This document shows, in pieces, positions 28,610 to 37,516 of a stretch of 64,000 nucleotides of DNA. Each line of letters begins with the position of its first letter. The stretch's first letter is position 1. The notes under the pieces were generated by a model. It did not search any database, had not been told where the DNA came from, and saw nothing but the letters and a program-made list of their open reading frames with translations. This stretch comes from Aminobacter anthyllidis (lineage in GTDB: Bacteria; Pseudomonadota; Alphaproteobacteria; Rhizobiales; Rhizobiaceae). The stretch is taken from assembly GCF_018555685.1 (NCBI RefSeq), contig NZ_JAFLWW010000001.1, positions 1 through 64,000 on the forward strand, read 5' to 3'. The position numbers were made by a program, and so were the translations under genes.

Positions 28610-29827
28610 GTGACCAATCCCCGCAAACCGGAGCGAGAGCCGAGGCTGTTCGGTCCGTCCCAGCCGATGCGTGCCGCTTTGGTGCCGCCGCTTTCGGCCG
28701 CGCGCTGGCTGCTGGTGCTGATCGTTGCGGCGGGCATCTATTTCTTCCACGGCTTCCTGGTGCCGGTGCTGGCGGCACTCGTCATCGCCTTCGCCAGCTG
28801 GCCGCTCTATCGCCGGCTTTTGACGGCGGTTGACGGCAACAGGACCATCGGCGCCACGCTGGCGTTGATTTTCATCGTCGCCTTCCTTGTCGTGCCGATC
28901 TCTTTTGCTGCGACCTACGCCGTCAATGAGATTCGCGATTGGGTCGGCTGGGCGGTGGAGACCAATCGCCATGGCGCGGCGACGCCAGGATGGATTACCA
29001 ATTTGCCAGTCGCAGGCGAATGGCTGAACGAGCAATGGACGCGCAATGTCGGCCATCCCGGCGCCATTGGCGAACTGATCCAGCTCGTCAGCGGCGCCAA
29101 TATCGGCAGCATCTACCGCGGCGTGCTCGCCTTCGGCGGCAGTGCCTTTGGTATCCTTCTGACGCTGCTGTTCATGCTGATCGCCCTGTTCTTCACCTAT
29201 CGCGACGGCGAATCCTTCGTTGCCCAACTCGACCGCCTCGGCGAGCGTATCCTGCCGATGCGCTGGGAGCGGATCTCGCGCGTGGTACCCAAAACGATCA
29301 GTGCCACGGTCATGGGCATGACTGTCATTGCCATCGGCGAGGGCGTCGTGCTCGGCGTCGCCTACTGGGTCGCGGGTGTGCCGTCGCCGGTGACGCTGGG
29401 CGTGATCACCGGTTTCATGGCACTGATCCCTGGCGGCGCGCCGTTGTGCTTCACGCTGGTGTCGATCTATCTGGTCGCCAGCGGCTCGCCGGTTGCGGGC
29501 GCGGTGTTGTTTACCTGGGGCGCGACAGAGCTCTTCATCGTCGACAAGACGCTGCGCCCCAAGCTTGTCGGCGGACCAATCAAGCTCCCGTTCCTGCCGA
29601 CCTTTTTCGGTCTCATCGGTGGCGTCAAGACAATGGGCCTGCTCGGCCTGTTCATTGGACCGGTGCTGATGGCACTGTTGGTCGCCATCTGGCGTGAGTG
29701 GATTCGCGAGATCGAGCTTACCGACGAGGCGGCGATGCTTGCGGCTGCCAATGCGCTGCCCGAGAGCGACACGCCGCGCACCATCGAAGCCATCCGCAGC
29801 GACGTGCCGACCAAGCAGGCCGGGTAG
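28610..29827 (+). CDS. AI-2E family (TqsA/YdiK-type) transporter
   Basis: A membrane protein of about 405 residues in the AI-2 exporter/PerM family. About eight helices are visible: LLVLIVAAGIYFFHGFLVPVL near the start, then LALIFIVAFLVVPISFA, and a conserved C-terminal group VTLGVITGFMALIPGGAPL, TKTMGLLGLFIGPVLMAL-like (seen as KTMGLLGLFIGPVLMAL). A long amphipathic loop with WVGWAVETNRHG separates the halves. Possible starts are ATG 28484, ATG 28529 and GTG 28610; the last removes an unconserved, low-hydrophobicity leader and is chosen without a strong ribosome binding site. Members export signalling molecules or act in sodium/proton exchange; the substrate is unknown here. Confidence 0.85.
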   Translation: MTNPRKPEREPRLFGPSQPMRAALVPPLSAARWLLVLIVAAGIYFFHGFLVPVLAALVIAFASWPLYRRLLTAVDGNRTIGATLALIFIVAFLVVPISFAATYAVNEIRDWVGWAVETNRHGAATPGWITNLPVAGEWLNEQWTRNVGHPGAIGELIQLVSGANIGSIYRGVLAFGGSAFGILLTLLFMLIALFFTYRDGESFVAQLDRLGERILPMRWERISRVVPKTISATVMGMTVIAIGEGVVLGVAYWVAGVPSPVTLGVITGFMALIPGGAPLCFTLVSIYLVASGSPVAGAVLFTWGATELFIVDKTLRPKLVGGPIKLPFLPTFFGLIGGVKTMGLLGLFIGPVLMALLVAIWREWIREIELTDEAAMLAAANALPESDTPRTIEAIRSDVPTKQAG

Positions 29828-29873
29828 GGGCGAGCAACCGCCAAGCCGGTCCCGGTCGCGACAAAGGCAGCGG

Positions 29874-30770
29874 TTACGCCGGCTGCCTTGCAAGGCTTGC
29901 CTTGCGCCTGCGGCCCTCGGAAAGCTGCCAGGCCGAGTGGGCGACAAGCGTGACGATGAGGATGGCGCCGCCGATCAGGCTGTTGCGCGTCGGAACCTCG
30001 GCGAAGATCATCCATACCCAGATCGGCGCCAGCACTGTCTCGAGCAGGTAGAACATCGCGACTTCCGGCCCGGAGATGTATTTCGGGCCGTTGGCGAGGC
30101 AGAAGAACGAGATCGGCATGATCACCGCGCCGTTGAAGATGATCCACCACGGCGCTTCGACGTGAAAGCCGGTTTTGGCAACCATGACGGCCGCGACCAG
30201 GCCTGGCAGGAGTACGCCGACCAGGGCCGTGAAGCCCATGTCCTTGTCGCTGGAGCGTGAAATGGTGATGGCCGATGCGATGCAGAAGGCCGAACATACC
30301 GCCATCAGATCACCGAACAGATGGCCGGTTCCGATCGAACTGCTGACGATGATGAGTACGCCGCAGACCATCGCCAGCATGGCAAGCATGGTCGCGGGGC
30401 GTGGCCTTTCCCTGAGGAACAGCCACGACAGTACGGCGGCGAATACTGTGTTGAAGGCCAGGATGAACACCAGGTTGGCCGTCGAGGTGTTGTAGACCGC
30501 CGTAATGAAAGCGATCGAGCCGAGGCCATAGAGGCCGGCGACCACCAGCCCGGCGCGACCGGGAACGAGCTGCGGCGCGTTGCGGCTGAACGAGCGCCAG
30601 ACCAGCCAGATGATGATGGCCGCGACGAATGTCACGCCGCTGCGCATCATCAGGATCGACCAGTGATTGCCATCCGCAAGCTTGATCAGCGGAATGTCGA
30701 CGGTCAGCGCCAAGCCACCGAGGCCGGTCAGCAACAATCCCTTGGAGTGGTTCGATTGGGTGTTTGCCAC
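29874..30770 (-). CDS. DMT superfamily (EamA) transporter
   Basis: A 298-residue inner-membrane protein with ten predicted helices in two EamA repeats of five. The first repeat runs from GLLLTGLGGLALTVDIPLIK to the FNTVFAAVLSWLFLRERP motif, the usual E-R-P end of helix 4. The second ends LLETVLAPIWVWMIFAEVP and GGAILIVTLVAH. It is convergent with the AI-2E gene (about 47 bp apart) and 52 bp upstream of bpt on the same strand. Family members export amino acids or metabolites; the substrate is unassigned. Confidence 0.88.
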   Translation of the reverse strand: MANTQSNHSKGLLLTGLGGLALTVDIPLIKLADGNHWSILMMRSGVTFVAAIIIWLVWRSFSRNAPQLVPGRAGLVVAGLYGLGSIAFITAVYNTSTANLVFILAFNTVFAAVLSWLFLRERPRPATMLAMLAMVCGVLIIVSSSIGTGHLFGDLMAVCSAFCIASAITISRSSDKDMGFTALVGVLLPGLVAAVMVAKTGFHVEAPWWIIFNGAVIMPISFFCLANGPKYISGPEVAMFYLLETVLAPIWVWMIFAEVPTRNSLIGGAILIVTLVAHSAWQLSEGRRRKASLARQPA

Positions 30771-30822
30771 GTATTTCCCTGCCAGATGGTCGACGGCAGC
30801 GTGGAAAACGGGCCGGACGGGC

Positions 30823-31578
30823 TCAGATGTCGCCTTCGAAACGTTCCCAGCCCTTCATGCCGAGATGCTCCTGAGGTGTGAAGCGTACCTTATAGTTCAT
30901 CTTGCGCGAACCGTTGACCCAGTAGCCAAGATAGACGTGGGGCAGGCCCAAGGCGCGCGCGCGGGCAATATGGTCGAGGATCATGAAGGTGCCAAGCGAC
31001 CGTTCGTCCATTTCCGGATTGTAATAGGAATAGACCATCGACAGGCCGTCCGACATCTGGTCGGTCAGCGCCACCGCCATCAACTCGCCCTGGCCCTGGC
31101 CGGTAATGAACGTGTCTGGGCCGCGGCGACGGTATTCGATCACTTTGGTGACGACATGCGTGTCCTCGACCATCATGGCGTAGTCGAGCACGGTCATGTC
31201 GGACATGCCGCCCTTGCGGTGGCGGGCATCGAGATAGGAACGGAACAGCGAATACTGCTCTGTCGAGGGCTCGGCGTTGTGCATGGCTCCGACGAGGTCA
31301 GAATTGCGCTCGATCACCCTGCGCATGTTACGCGTTGCCTTGAACTCCTGAGCCAGGATGCGAACGGAAACGCAAGCGCGGCAGGTTTCACAGGCCGGAC
31401 GATAGGCGATGTTCTGCGAACGCCGGAAGCCGCCCTGGGTCAGCAGGTCGTTCATCTCCGGCGCCTTGTCGCCGACCAGGTGGGTGAAGACTTTCCGTTC
31501 GAACTGTCCCTCAAGATAGGGGCAGGGGGACGGCGCCGTCAGGAAGAATTGCGGAGAATGGGTCGGATGCTGCGTCAT
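30823..31578 (-). CDS. bpt: Aspartate/glutamate leucyltransferase (arginyltransferase family)
   Basis: A 251-residue Bpt-type aminoacyl-tRNA-protein transferase. It adds leucine to N-terminal Asp or Glu of proteins and so feeds them to the ClpS/ClpAP N-end-rule pathway. The Cys-rich N-terminal ATE signature is [19 protein letters not shown] in parts ([16 protein letters not shown]), preceded by [16 protein letters not shown]. The C-terminal domain has [18 protein letters not shown] and [14 protein letters not shown], both diagnostic of the family. Length matches other alphaproteobacterial Bpt. The ATG at 31578 is the first start consistent with family length. Confidence 0.95.
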   Translation of the reverse strand: MTQHPTHSPQFFLTAPSPCPYLEGQFERKVFTHLVGDKAPEMNDLLTQGGFRRSQNIAYRPACETCRACVSVRILAQEFKATRNMRRVIERNSDLVGAMHNAEPSTEQYSLFRSYLDARHRKGGMSDMTVLDYAMMVEDTHVVTKVIEYRRRGPDTFITGQGQGELMAVALTDQMSDGLSMVYSYYNPEMDERSLGTFMILDHIARARALGLPHVYLGYWVNGSRKMNYKVRFTPQEHLGMKGWERFEGDI

Positions 31579-31644
31579 CGAGCGTCAGGAAGACTCCCAA
31601 TCAATGTTCCCTAGCTTGGCGCTGCCTGCGAAAAATTCAACATG

Positions 31645-31679
31645 AATGTGAAGGCAAGGAGAGTCTTTGCCTTCACATT
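31645..31679. terminator. Strong hairpin between bpt and the RDD gene
   Basis: A perfect 13-bp stem (AATGTGAAGGCAA at 31645-31657 with 31667-31679) and 9-nt loop. On the plus strand TT follows directly; on the minus strand, downstream of the RDD gene, a TTTTT run comes about 10 nt later. It likely ends RDD transcription before bpt. Confidence 0.6.
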
Positions 31680-31718
31680 TTGGCGCAAGTGCCCGTTTTG
31701 ACTCGCCGAATGGCAATT

Positions 31719-32189
31719 TTAGCTGTCGCTGCGGCTGACCACGGTGCCGAGCAGCAGGTCATGCAGCGTGCGCTTGCGGTCTGAAAACAGGCTAACCAGG
31801 AGGACAAGCGGCGTCAGCACGACGTTGCCGGCCCAGAACAGGACGGAGTGAACCACCGCCAGGAGGCCATCGATCGGCCTGCCGTCGAGCCGGTCGAGCC
31901 GGATGCCCATCATGCGCATGCCGGTCGTTGCCTGGTTTGGTCCGCCCAGCGTCATCCAGATGTAGAGCAGTGCAACCGCTGGAAACAGGACGCCGAACAG
32001 CATCCAGCCGAGGCCGAGGGTCAGGATGCCGAGAAACAAGATGACGATGGCGAAGGGGATCATCAGAAGACCGACGATCAGATAGTCGATCAGGAACGCC
32101 AGGATGCGGCGGGTGCGTACGCCGTCATAGGCGCGGCTGTCGTCGAGCCTGCTGTTGATGATTTCGCCGTCCAGAACGCGTGCGGTCAT
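31719..32189 (-). CDS. RDD-family membrane protein
   Basis: A 156-residue inner-membrane protein with an RDD domain, named for conserved Arg and Asp residues. RRILAFLIDYLIVGLLMIPF carries the R and D of helix 1, TTGMRMMGIRLDRLDG holds the conserved loop, and LTPLVLLVSLFSDRKRTLHD ends the domain with its D-RKRT-HD motif. The ATG at 32189 has AGAGGAAG just upstream; a longer start at 32282 adds an unrelated leader. RDD proteins are poorly understood; some have been linked to ion transport. Confidence 0.88.
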   Translation of the reverse strand: MTARVLDGEIINSRLDDSRAYDGVRTRRILAFLIDYLIVGLLMIPFAIVILFLGILTLGLGWMLFGVLFPAVALLYIWMTLGGPNQATTGMRMMGIRLDRLDGRPIDGLLAVVHSVLFWAGNVVLTPLVLLVSLFSDRKRTLHDLLLGTVVSRSDS

Positions 32190-32305
32190 AGCTTCCTCTA
32201 TTGGCGGACGAGATTGCCCGCGCAGCAAAACAAATGGGAATTGCAGCGCCGGATTCAAGAATCCCGGCGCTAGCTGTGACAAATCCTGTCGGGTCAGGCC
32301 CAGCC

Positions 32306-33337
32306 TCAGCCCTTCAGCATCTCAGCCACTTCGGGCGCGAAGTAGGTCAGGATGCCGTCGCAGCCGGCCCGTTTGAAGGCGAGCAGGCTTTCCAGCATCG
32401 CCTTTTCGCCATCAATCCAGCCATTGGCGCCGGCTGCCTTGATCATCGAGTATTCGCCCGACACCTGGTAGGCGAAGGTCGGCACGCGGAACTCGTCCTT
32501 GAGCCGGCGGATGATGTCGAGATAAGGCAGGCCGGGCTTGACCATCAGCATGTCCGCGCCCTCGGCGAGGTCCTGCTCGGCCTCGCGCACTGCCTCGTCT
32601 GAATTGGCGTGGTCGATGTAGTAGGTCTTCTTGTCGCCCTTGAGCAGACCCTGCGTACCGATGGCTTCGCGGTAGGGGCCATAGAAGGCGGAAGCGAACT
32701 TGGTCGCGTAAGACATGATCGCTACGTCGTGGAAGCCGTTGTCGTCGAGCGCGTCGCGGATAGCGCCGATGCGGCCGTCCATCATGTCGGAAGGCGCAAT
32801 GATGTCGGAGCCGGCCGCGGCCTGCAGCACGGCTGCGGCTGCGACCTGGGCTACCGTTTCGTCATTGACGATGATGCCGTCGCGCAAAATGCCGTCATGG
32901 CCGTGGCTGGTGAACGGGTCGAGCGCGACGTCTGTGATGATGCCTATCTCTGGAACTGCCGCCTTGATGGCGCGGGTTGCACGGTTGATGATGTTGTCGG
33001 GCTCGAGGATATGCGCGCCCGTCTGGTCGCGCAGGCCCATCTCGACATTGGGGAAGGTGGCGAGTGCCGGAATGCCGAGCTTTGCCGCCCGTTCCGCTTC
33101 CTTGACTGCGAGATCGACCGACATGCGGAACACGCCGGGCATCGCCGGGATGGCTTCCTTGCGGTTCTCACCGTCGATGATGAAAATCGGCCAGATCAGG
33201 TCGTCCACCGTCAGGCGGTTTTCCTGGACGAGGCGGCGCGACCAGTCGGCCTTGCGCATGCGGCGCAGGCGGCGGCTGCCGGTGATCTCGTCGACGCTGC
33301 GTGCGCCTGCTGGCTTGGCTGGGGTGAACTTGTTCAT
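32306..33337 (-). CDS. hemB: Delta-aminolevulinic acid dehydratase (porphobilinogen synthase), Mg-type
   Basis: A 343-residue cytoplasmic enzyme that condenses two 5-aminolevulinate molecules to porphobilinogen in haem and corrinoid synthesis. The two Schiff-base lysines lie in MSYATKFASAFYGPYRE and DMLMVKPGLPYLDI. The metal segment reads DVALDPFTSHGHDGI: the three Cys of zinc-dependent enzymes are replaced by Ala/Asp, so this is the magnesium-type form known in alphaproteobacteria. The ATG at 33337 has GGAGA about 8 nt upstream, while the ATG two codons earlier (33343) is too near. It diverges from the downstream hydrolase gene. Confidence 0.96.
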   Translation of the reverse strand: MNKFTPAKPAGARSVDEITGSRRLRRMRKADWSRRLVQENRLTVDDLIWPIFIIDGENRKEAIPAMPGVFRMSVDLAVKEAERAAKLGIPALATFPNVEMGLRDQTGAHILEPDNIINRATRAIKAAVPEIGIITDVALDPFTSHGHDGILRDGIIVNDETVAQVAAAAVLQAAAGSDIIAPSDMMDGRIGAIRDALDDNGFHDVAIMSYATKFASAFYGPYREAIGTQGLLKGDKKTYYIDHANSDEAVREAEQDLAEGADMLMVKPGLPYLDIIRRLKDEFRVPTFAYQVSGEYSMIKAAGANGWIDGEKAMLESLLAFKRAGCDGILTYFAPEVAEMLKG

Positions 33338-33475
33338 CGGCATTCTCCGGCAATTGTGCAGTTTTTAGCATGCCGGTTTGCCCAAGACCAAGATGCAGGA
33401 TGGGACCTGCGGCATTGACGCACCCATGCGCTCCACATTAGCTCTGCACACTCAGCCTGAATGCGAGGGATTCCA

Positions 33476-34519
33476 GTGGACATGGACTTTGGCGGCGACG
33501 ACGAAATCCGCTTCGAGCGCTCCGGAGCCGCAGGCATCGTCACCCTGACGCGGCCGCAGGCGCTGAACGCGCTGACCCACAAGATGGTCCTGGCACTGTC
33601 CAGAGCACTCACCGCATGGCAGGTTGACCCCAACGTCGCAATTGTCGTCGTCAAGGCCGAGGGCAGGGCATTTTGTGCCGGCGGCGATATCCTGCAGGTC
33701 TATCACGCCGGCCTCGCCGGAAATGCTCCGGTCGACTTTTTCGCCGATGAATACCGCCTCAATACCCAGATCCAGCGCTATCCCAAGCCATACATCTCGC
33801 TCATCGATGGCATCGTCATGGGCGGTGGCGTCGGCATCTCCTTTCATGGTTCGCACCGGGTGATGACCGAGAATGCGCAATTCGCCATGCCGGAAGTCGG
33901 CATCGGCTTCTTCCCCGACGTTGGCGGCAGCCATTTGCTGCCCGACCTCGGCGGCCATTTTGGCATGTATCTGGCGCTGACCGGCAACCGGATCCGTTAT
34001 GGCGACGCGTTGTGGTCGGGCCTTGCGACACACACGATTTCTGCTGACGGCCAGATCGGGCTGCTGGAGCGCCTGTGCGAAACCGGCGAGCCGGAGGCGA
34101 TGCTGCGCAACTTCTTCCGCCCGGCCAAGCGCGAGACCGAGCGCGAAACGCTTGAGGCGATCGCCAGGCATTTCTCCGCGCCGACGCTGTCTGACATCAT
34201 TGCCAGCCTGGAAACGGATTCGAGCGAGTTCGCCCAGAAGACGCTTGCGACCATCCTGCAGCGTTCGCCCACGAGCTTGTCGGTCGCGTTCCGGCAGGTG
34301 AGGGCGGGCCTGACCATGTCAATGGAAGACTGCATGCGGATGGAATTCCGCATCCTCAACCGCATGCTGGCCGGCCGCGACTTCTATGAAGGCATCCGCG
34401 CCGTGCTCATTGACAAGGGTTCGGTGCCGCAATGGCGGCCGGCCCGACTTGAGGATGTCGATCCCCTCGACATTGATCGCTATTTCGAAACGCTCGGCGA
34501 CAGGGAACTCGCCCTGTGA
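33476..34519 (+). CDS. 3-hydroxyisobutyryl-CoA hydrolase (enoyl-CoA hydratase/isomerase family)
   Basis: A 347-residue crotonase-fold enzyme of the ECH_2 subgroup, which hydrolyses 3-hydroxyisobutyryl-CoA in valine breakdown. Landmarks are LTRPQALNALTHKMV, GRAFCAGGDILQVYHAG (oxyanion hole), LIDGIVMGGGVGISFHG and MPEVGIGFFPDVGGSHLLP with the catalytic Glu. The C-terminal helical part (SMEDCMRMEFRI, KGSVPQWRPA) is specific to this subgroup rather than to short enoyl-CoA hydratases. The GTG at 33476 has GAGGGA 5 nt upstream; ATG 33482 is the alternative. The stop codon overlaps the next gene's start as GTGA. Confidence 0.9.
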   Translation: MDMDFGGDDEIRFERSGAAGIVTLTRPQALNALTHKMVLALSRALTAWQVDPNVAIVVVKAEGRAFCAGGDILQVYHAGLAGNAPVDFFADEYRLNTQIQRYPKPYISLIDGIVMGGGVGISFHGSHRVMTENAQFAMPEVGIGFFPDVGGSHLLPDLGGHFGMYLALTGNRIRYGDALWSGLATHTISADGQIGLLERLCETGEPEAMLRNFFRPAKRETERETLEAIARHFSAPTLSDIIASLETDSSEFAQKTLATILQRSPTSLSVAFRQVRAGLTMSMEDCMRMEFRILNRMLAGRDFYEGIRAVLIDKGSVPQWRPARLEDVDPLDIDRYFETLGDRELAL

Positions 34520-34938
34520 TCGACAGCGCAAGCCGCCTGCGCGAGATGCACCCCTCGGCGATAGAGAACGCCTTCGCCTTGTTCCTGCGCGTGGTGGCTG
34601 CCTACTGCTTGCTGTTCGGCATCCTCTACTGGGTTCGTCTCATCGGTCTCTATGACGGCTCGCTCTGGCGCTTCGACCTGATGCCGATCCATTGGCAGGT
34701 CGCGGCGGTGACGCTTTCGGTGTTCTTCCCCTTTGCCGCCATCGGCCTGTGGATGTTGTCATCCTGGGGGCCGGTCATCTGGTTCATTTGCGCCGTAACC
34801 GAAATCGTCATGTATGCCGGCTTCCCCGAACTGTTCGGAAGCCGGCCGCTGATCATTGTCTCCCACATCGTGGTGGCATTGATCTACGCGGCCTTCCGCA
34901 TTGTCCTGCACCTGAAAAGGCGCCGCGCCGCGCACTAG
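34516..34938 (+). CDS. DUF6163-type small membrane protein
   Basis: A 140-residue protein with four hydrophobic segments: FALFLRVVAAYCLLFGILYW; WQVAAVTLSVFFPFAAIGLW; GPVIWFICAVTEIVMYAG; and LIIVSHIVVALIYAAF. It ends in a basic tail KRRRAAH. It matches conserved rhizobial membrane proteins that I recall as DUF6163. The GTG start at 34516 overlaps the hydrolase stop by 4 bp, so translation is coupled. It lies directly before ldtR, a position shared in related genomes as far as I recall. Function unknown. Confidence 0.8.
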   Translation: MIDSASRLREMHPSAIENAFALFLRVVAAYCLLFGILYWVRLIGLYDGSLWRFDLMPIHWQVAAVTLSVFFPFAAIGLWMLSSWGPVIWFICAVTEIVMYAGFPELFGSRPLIIVSHIVVALIYAAFRIVLHLKRRRAAH

Positions 34939-35153
34939 CCAACGCTTTCAGCGCGTTGGCGGCCATCCCGTAAAATACAAGGTTAATTATTCTTACTCGG
35001 AAGGGGGTTCATTAACCCTCTTTCGAAACCAGTGGTCGGTAAGCCCTTGTTAAGCCTGACGTTTAAGTCGAATTTTATGGGTATTCGATAAGTTCGCGAT
35101 CAAGGTGACATCAAACAAAAAAGTCACCAGGCGAAAACAGAGAGGCAAAGACA
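34939..35153. promoter_or_regulatory. Upstream region of ldtR with inverted repeats
   Basis: This 215-bp AT-richer region contains GGGTT-CATT-AACCC at 35005-35018 and a looser CGAAT/ATTCG inverted pair near 35070-35090. GAGAGGC about 10 bp before the ATG serves as ribosome binding site. The dyads are candidate LdtR autoregulatory sites; this is inference only. Confidence 0.4.
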
Positions 35154-35669
35154 ATGATCAATTCGCGTCAGGTGGCCAAGCCCGCCATGGTTTCCGAGGA
35201 CCGTAACGAAGCGATCCGCTCGCTTTACATGGAATCTCTGCAGCTTGTTGAAAGACTTCATCGCCGTCTTCTTGACGTTATCAAGGATGAGTTCGATCGC
35301 AACGGCCGCAGCGACATCAATGCGATCCAGGCTCTGCTGCTCTTCAACATCGGCAATGCAGAACTGACCGCCGGCGAATTGCGCTCACGCGGCTACTATC
35401 TCGGCTCGAACGTCTCCTACAACCTCAAGAAGTTGGTCGAGCTCGGTTTCATCAATCACCAGCGCTCGCGCATCGACCGTCGCTCGGTCCGCGTCAGCCT
35501 GACGCCCAAGGGCCAGGATGTGGCCGAGGTGGTTGCTGGCCTCTACGATCGCCATGTCGGCTCGATCGAGCATGTCGGCGGCATCAACACCGACGAGTTC
35601 AAGCAGATGAACCGCGCCCTGCAGCGTCTCGACCGCTTCTGGAACGACACCATCGCCTACCGGATGTAA
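35154..35669 (+). CDS. ldtR: MarR-family transcriptional regulator LdtR
   Basis: A 171-residue winged-helix regulator. The wHTH is formed by ELTAGELRSRGYYLGSNVSY (recognition helix around LGSNVSYNLKKL) and the beta-wing HQRSRIDRRSVRVSLTPKG. Long N- and C-terminal helices (LYMESLQLVERLHRRLLDVI and EFKQMNRALQRLDRFW) form the dimer interface. The protein is nearly invariant across Rhizobiales as I recall. In Liberibacter and Sinorhizobium LdtR is reported to control an adjacent L,D-transpeptidase gene and osmotic tolerance. The same neighbour follows here on the same strand, after a 413-bp spacer. Confidence 0.92.
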   Translation: MINSRQVAKPAMVSEDRNEAIRSLYMESLQLVERLHRRLLDVIKDEFDRNGRSDINAIQALLLFNIGNAELTAGELRSRGYYLGSNVSYNLKKLVELGFINHQRSRIDRRSVRVSLTPKGQDVAEVVAGLYDRHVGSIEHVGGINTDEFKQMNRALQRLDRFWNDTIAYRM

Positions 35670-35682
35670 GTGTGCAGGGAAG

Positions 35683-35778
35683 GGGAATAGGGCAGTAAGG
35701 CAGCAGGGCAATGGGTCAACATGCCCCCCGGTGGCACGCTTCATTCTGACTGCCCTTCTGCCTTACTGCCCTATTCCC
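35683..35778. repeat. Long inverted repeat between ldtR and the L,D-transpeptidase gene
   Basis: Arms of 28 nt at 35683-35710 and 35751-35778 pair with one mismatch around a 40-nt loop. Each arm is itself built from short words such as GGGCAGTAAGGCAG. It starts 14 bp after the ldtR stop codon and no U-run follows. It resembles dispersed intergenic palindromes of rhizobia more than a standard terminator. Confidence 0.8.
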
Positions 35779-36082
35779 ATCCTTCCAAAGGAACGACCCC
35801 CAGTCGCAGAGCCGGTTGCAGAAATGCACCGGCTCTTCCTTTTTTAGCTCAGCGGCAAGCGATAGAAGGCGGCCCAGCCATGTTGCCGCCATATTCAAAT
35901 GACTATCGGGAAGCTGTGATGTGCCAGATCTGCCTGTTCGGCCGTCAGCAACCCGTGCGATGAAGTCGCGTCTCGCGCCTTGGTGATGCCGGGTTATGGT
36001 TGGCTAATTGTTAAGTATGGCCGTCATATCGTCGCGGGAGATTTCCTGCCGGTTGTGTTGCGCGAATATGTCTGGAACGTCC

Positions 36083-37336
36083 ATGAAAACGAACCGCCGT
36101 TTCTTTCTCACCGGTGCCGGCGCGATCGCCATGGCAGCCTTGTCGGGCGCAGCCAGCGCTCAGGACGTGATCGGCGAAGTTCTCGGCTCGTCGCGCCGCG
36201 GCAACTGGGATGACCAGTTCGATGCCCGCGTCAGCCAGGGCGCCAAGGTTGCCAGCACGCTTCCGGTGTTCACCCAGCAGACCGCCGCCTTCACCCAGCA
36301 GGCGATTGCCCAGTACCAGAACATCGTCGCCCAGGGCGGCTGGCCGATCGTTCCGGCCACGAAGAAGCTCAGGCTTGGCGTCGAGGATCCCGATGTCCAG
36401 GCCCTGCGTAAGCGTCTGATGGTTTCAGGCGACCTGTCGCCACGCGCAGGCCTTTCCGATTCGTTCGATACCTACGTCGATGCCGCCTTGAAGCGCTTCC
36501 AGGCACGCCACGGCCTGCCGGACGACGGCGTGATGGGCCAGTACACCTACGCGGCGATGAACATTTCCGCCCAGATCCGCCTTGGCCAGCTCGAGACCAA
36601 CCTCGGCCGCATCCAGGCCCAGGCCGGCACGCTCGGCCAGCGCTATGTCAACGTCAACATTCCGGCTGCCCAGGTCGAAGCGGTCGAGAACGACCGCGTC
36701 GTGCTGCGCCATACTGCGATCGTCGGCAAGGTCGACCGCCAGTCGCCGATCGTCAATTCGAAGATCAACGAGATCGTCGTCAACCCGTACTGGAACGCAC
36801 CGGTGTCGATCGTCCGCAAGGACATCATCCCGCTGATGCGCAAGAATCCGAACTATCTGACCGACAACAAGATCCGCCTGTTCGCGCCTGATGGCAGCGA
36901 GGTCGATCCGATGAATGTCGACTGGTCGACGGAAGAGGCGGCGAAGTACCGCTTCCGCCAGGACCCTGGCGCCAACAACGCCATGGCTTCGGTCAAGATC
37001 AATTTCCCGAGCCCGGATGGCGTCTACATGCACGACACGCCGCAGCAGAGCCTGTTCGGCAAGCTGATGCGCTTCGACTCCTCGGGCTGCGTCCGCGTCC
37101 AGAACGTGCGCGACCTCGTCACATGGATCCTGCGCGACACGCCGGGCTGGAGCCGCTCGCATTTCGAGCAGACCATCAAGTCGGGCGAGAACACGCCGAT
37201 CCCGGTCACCAATCCGGTGCCGGTCTATTTCACCTATGTCTCGGCATGGTCGACCGGCGATGGCGTCGTCCAGTTCCGCGATGACATCTATGGCCTCGAC
37301 GGCGTCGACGAACTGCAGATCACTTCGGCGCTCTGA
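36083..37336 (+). CDS. L,D-transpeptidase (YkuD domain) with peptidoglycan-binding domain
   Basis: A 417-residue periplasmic enzyme forming 3-3 cross-links in peptidoglycan or attaching proteins to it. The N-terminus MKTNRRFFLTGAGAIAMAAL has adjacent arginines and a hydrophobic core, a possible Tat signal, cleaved near AASAQ. A peptidoglycan-binding repeat lies at about residues 90-160 (DPDVQALRKRLMVSG, DAALKRFQARHGLPDDGVMG). The YkuD catalytic domain follows, ending in HDTPQQSLFG and SSGCVRVQN with nucleophile Cys336. The ATG at 36083 has GGAA 5 nt before it and makes a proper signal peptide; the longer frame from 36008 does not. It is the likely LdtR target. Confidence 0.92.
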   Translation: MKTNRRFFLTGAGAIAMAALSGAASAQDVIGEVLGSSRRGNWDDQFDARVSQGAKVASTLPVFTQQTAAFTQQAIAQYQNIVAQGGWPIVPATKKLRLGVEDPDVQALRKRLMVSGDLSPRAGLSDSFDTYVDAALKRFQARHGLPDDGVMGQYTYAAMNISAQIRLGQLETNLGRIQAQAGTLGQRYVNVNIPAAQVEAVENDRVVLRHTAIVGKVDRQSPIVNSKINEIVVNPYWNAPVSIVRKDIIPLMRKNPNYLTDNKIRLFAPDGSEVDPMNVDWSTEEAAKYRFRQDPGANNAMASVKINFPSPDGVYMHDTPQQSLFGKLMRFDSSGCVRVQNVRDLVTWILRDTPGWSRSHFEQTIKSGENTPIPVTNPVPVYFTYVSAWSTGDGVVQFRDDIYGLDGVDELQITSAL

Positions 37337-37355
37337 ACGAGCTACCGCGACTTGC

Positions 37356-37387
37356 AAAAAGGCCGTCCTTTTGGGGCGGCCTTTTTC
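37356..37387 (+). terminator. Rho-independent terminator after the L,D-transpeptidase gene
   Basis: AAAAAGGCCG pairs with CGGCCTTTTT around a short interrupted loop, 20 bp after the stop codon. The 3' arm ends in five T residues, giving a clear intrinsic terminator. Confidence 0.85.
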
Positions 37388-37516
37388 GTTGCAGCCGGCT
37401 TTTGGCGCAAAGCGACCACGAAATTTCGCGCGGCAAACGTGGCGACGCTGGGGCAAGTGTGTTAATGGCGCCCCGGACCTCCCCGATGCCCCTCCGGACT
37501 GTAAGGATCTTCAGCT

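Noticed and set aside
37388-37516. Glycine riboswitch upstream of glyA
   Set aside because: The 129 bp between the terminator and glyA are too short for the tandem aptamer and lack its conserved core.
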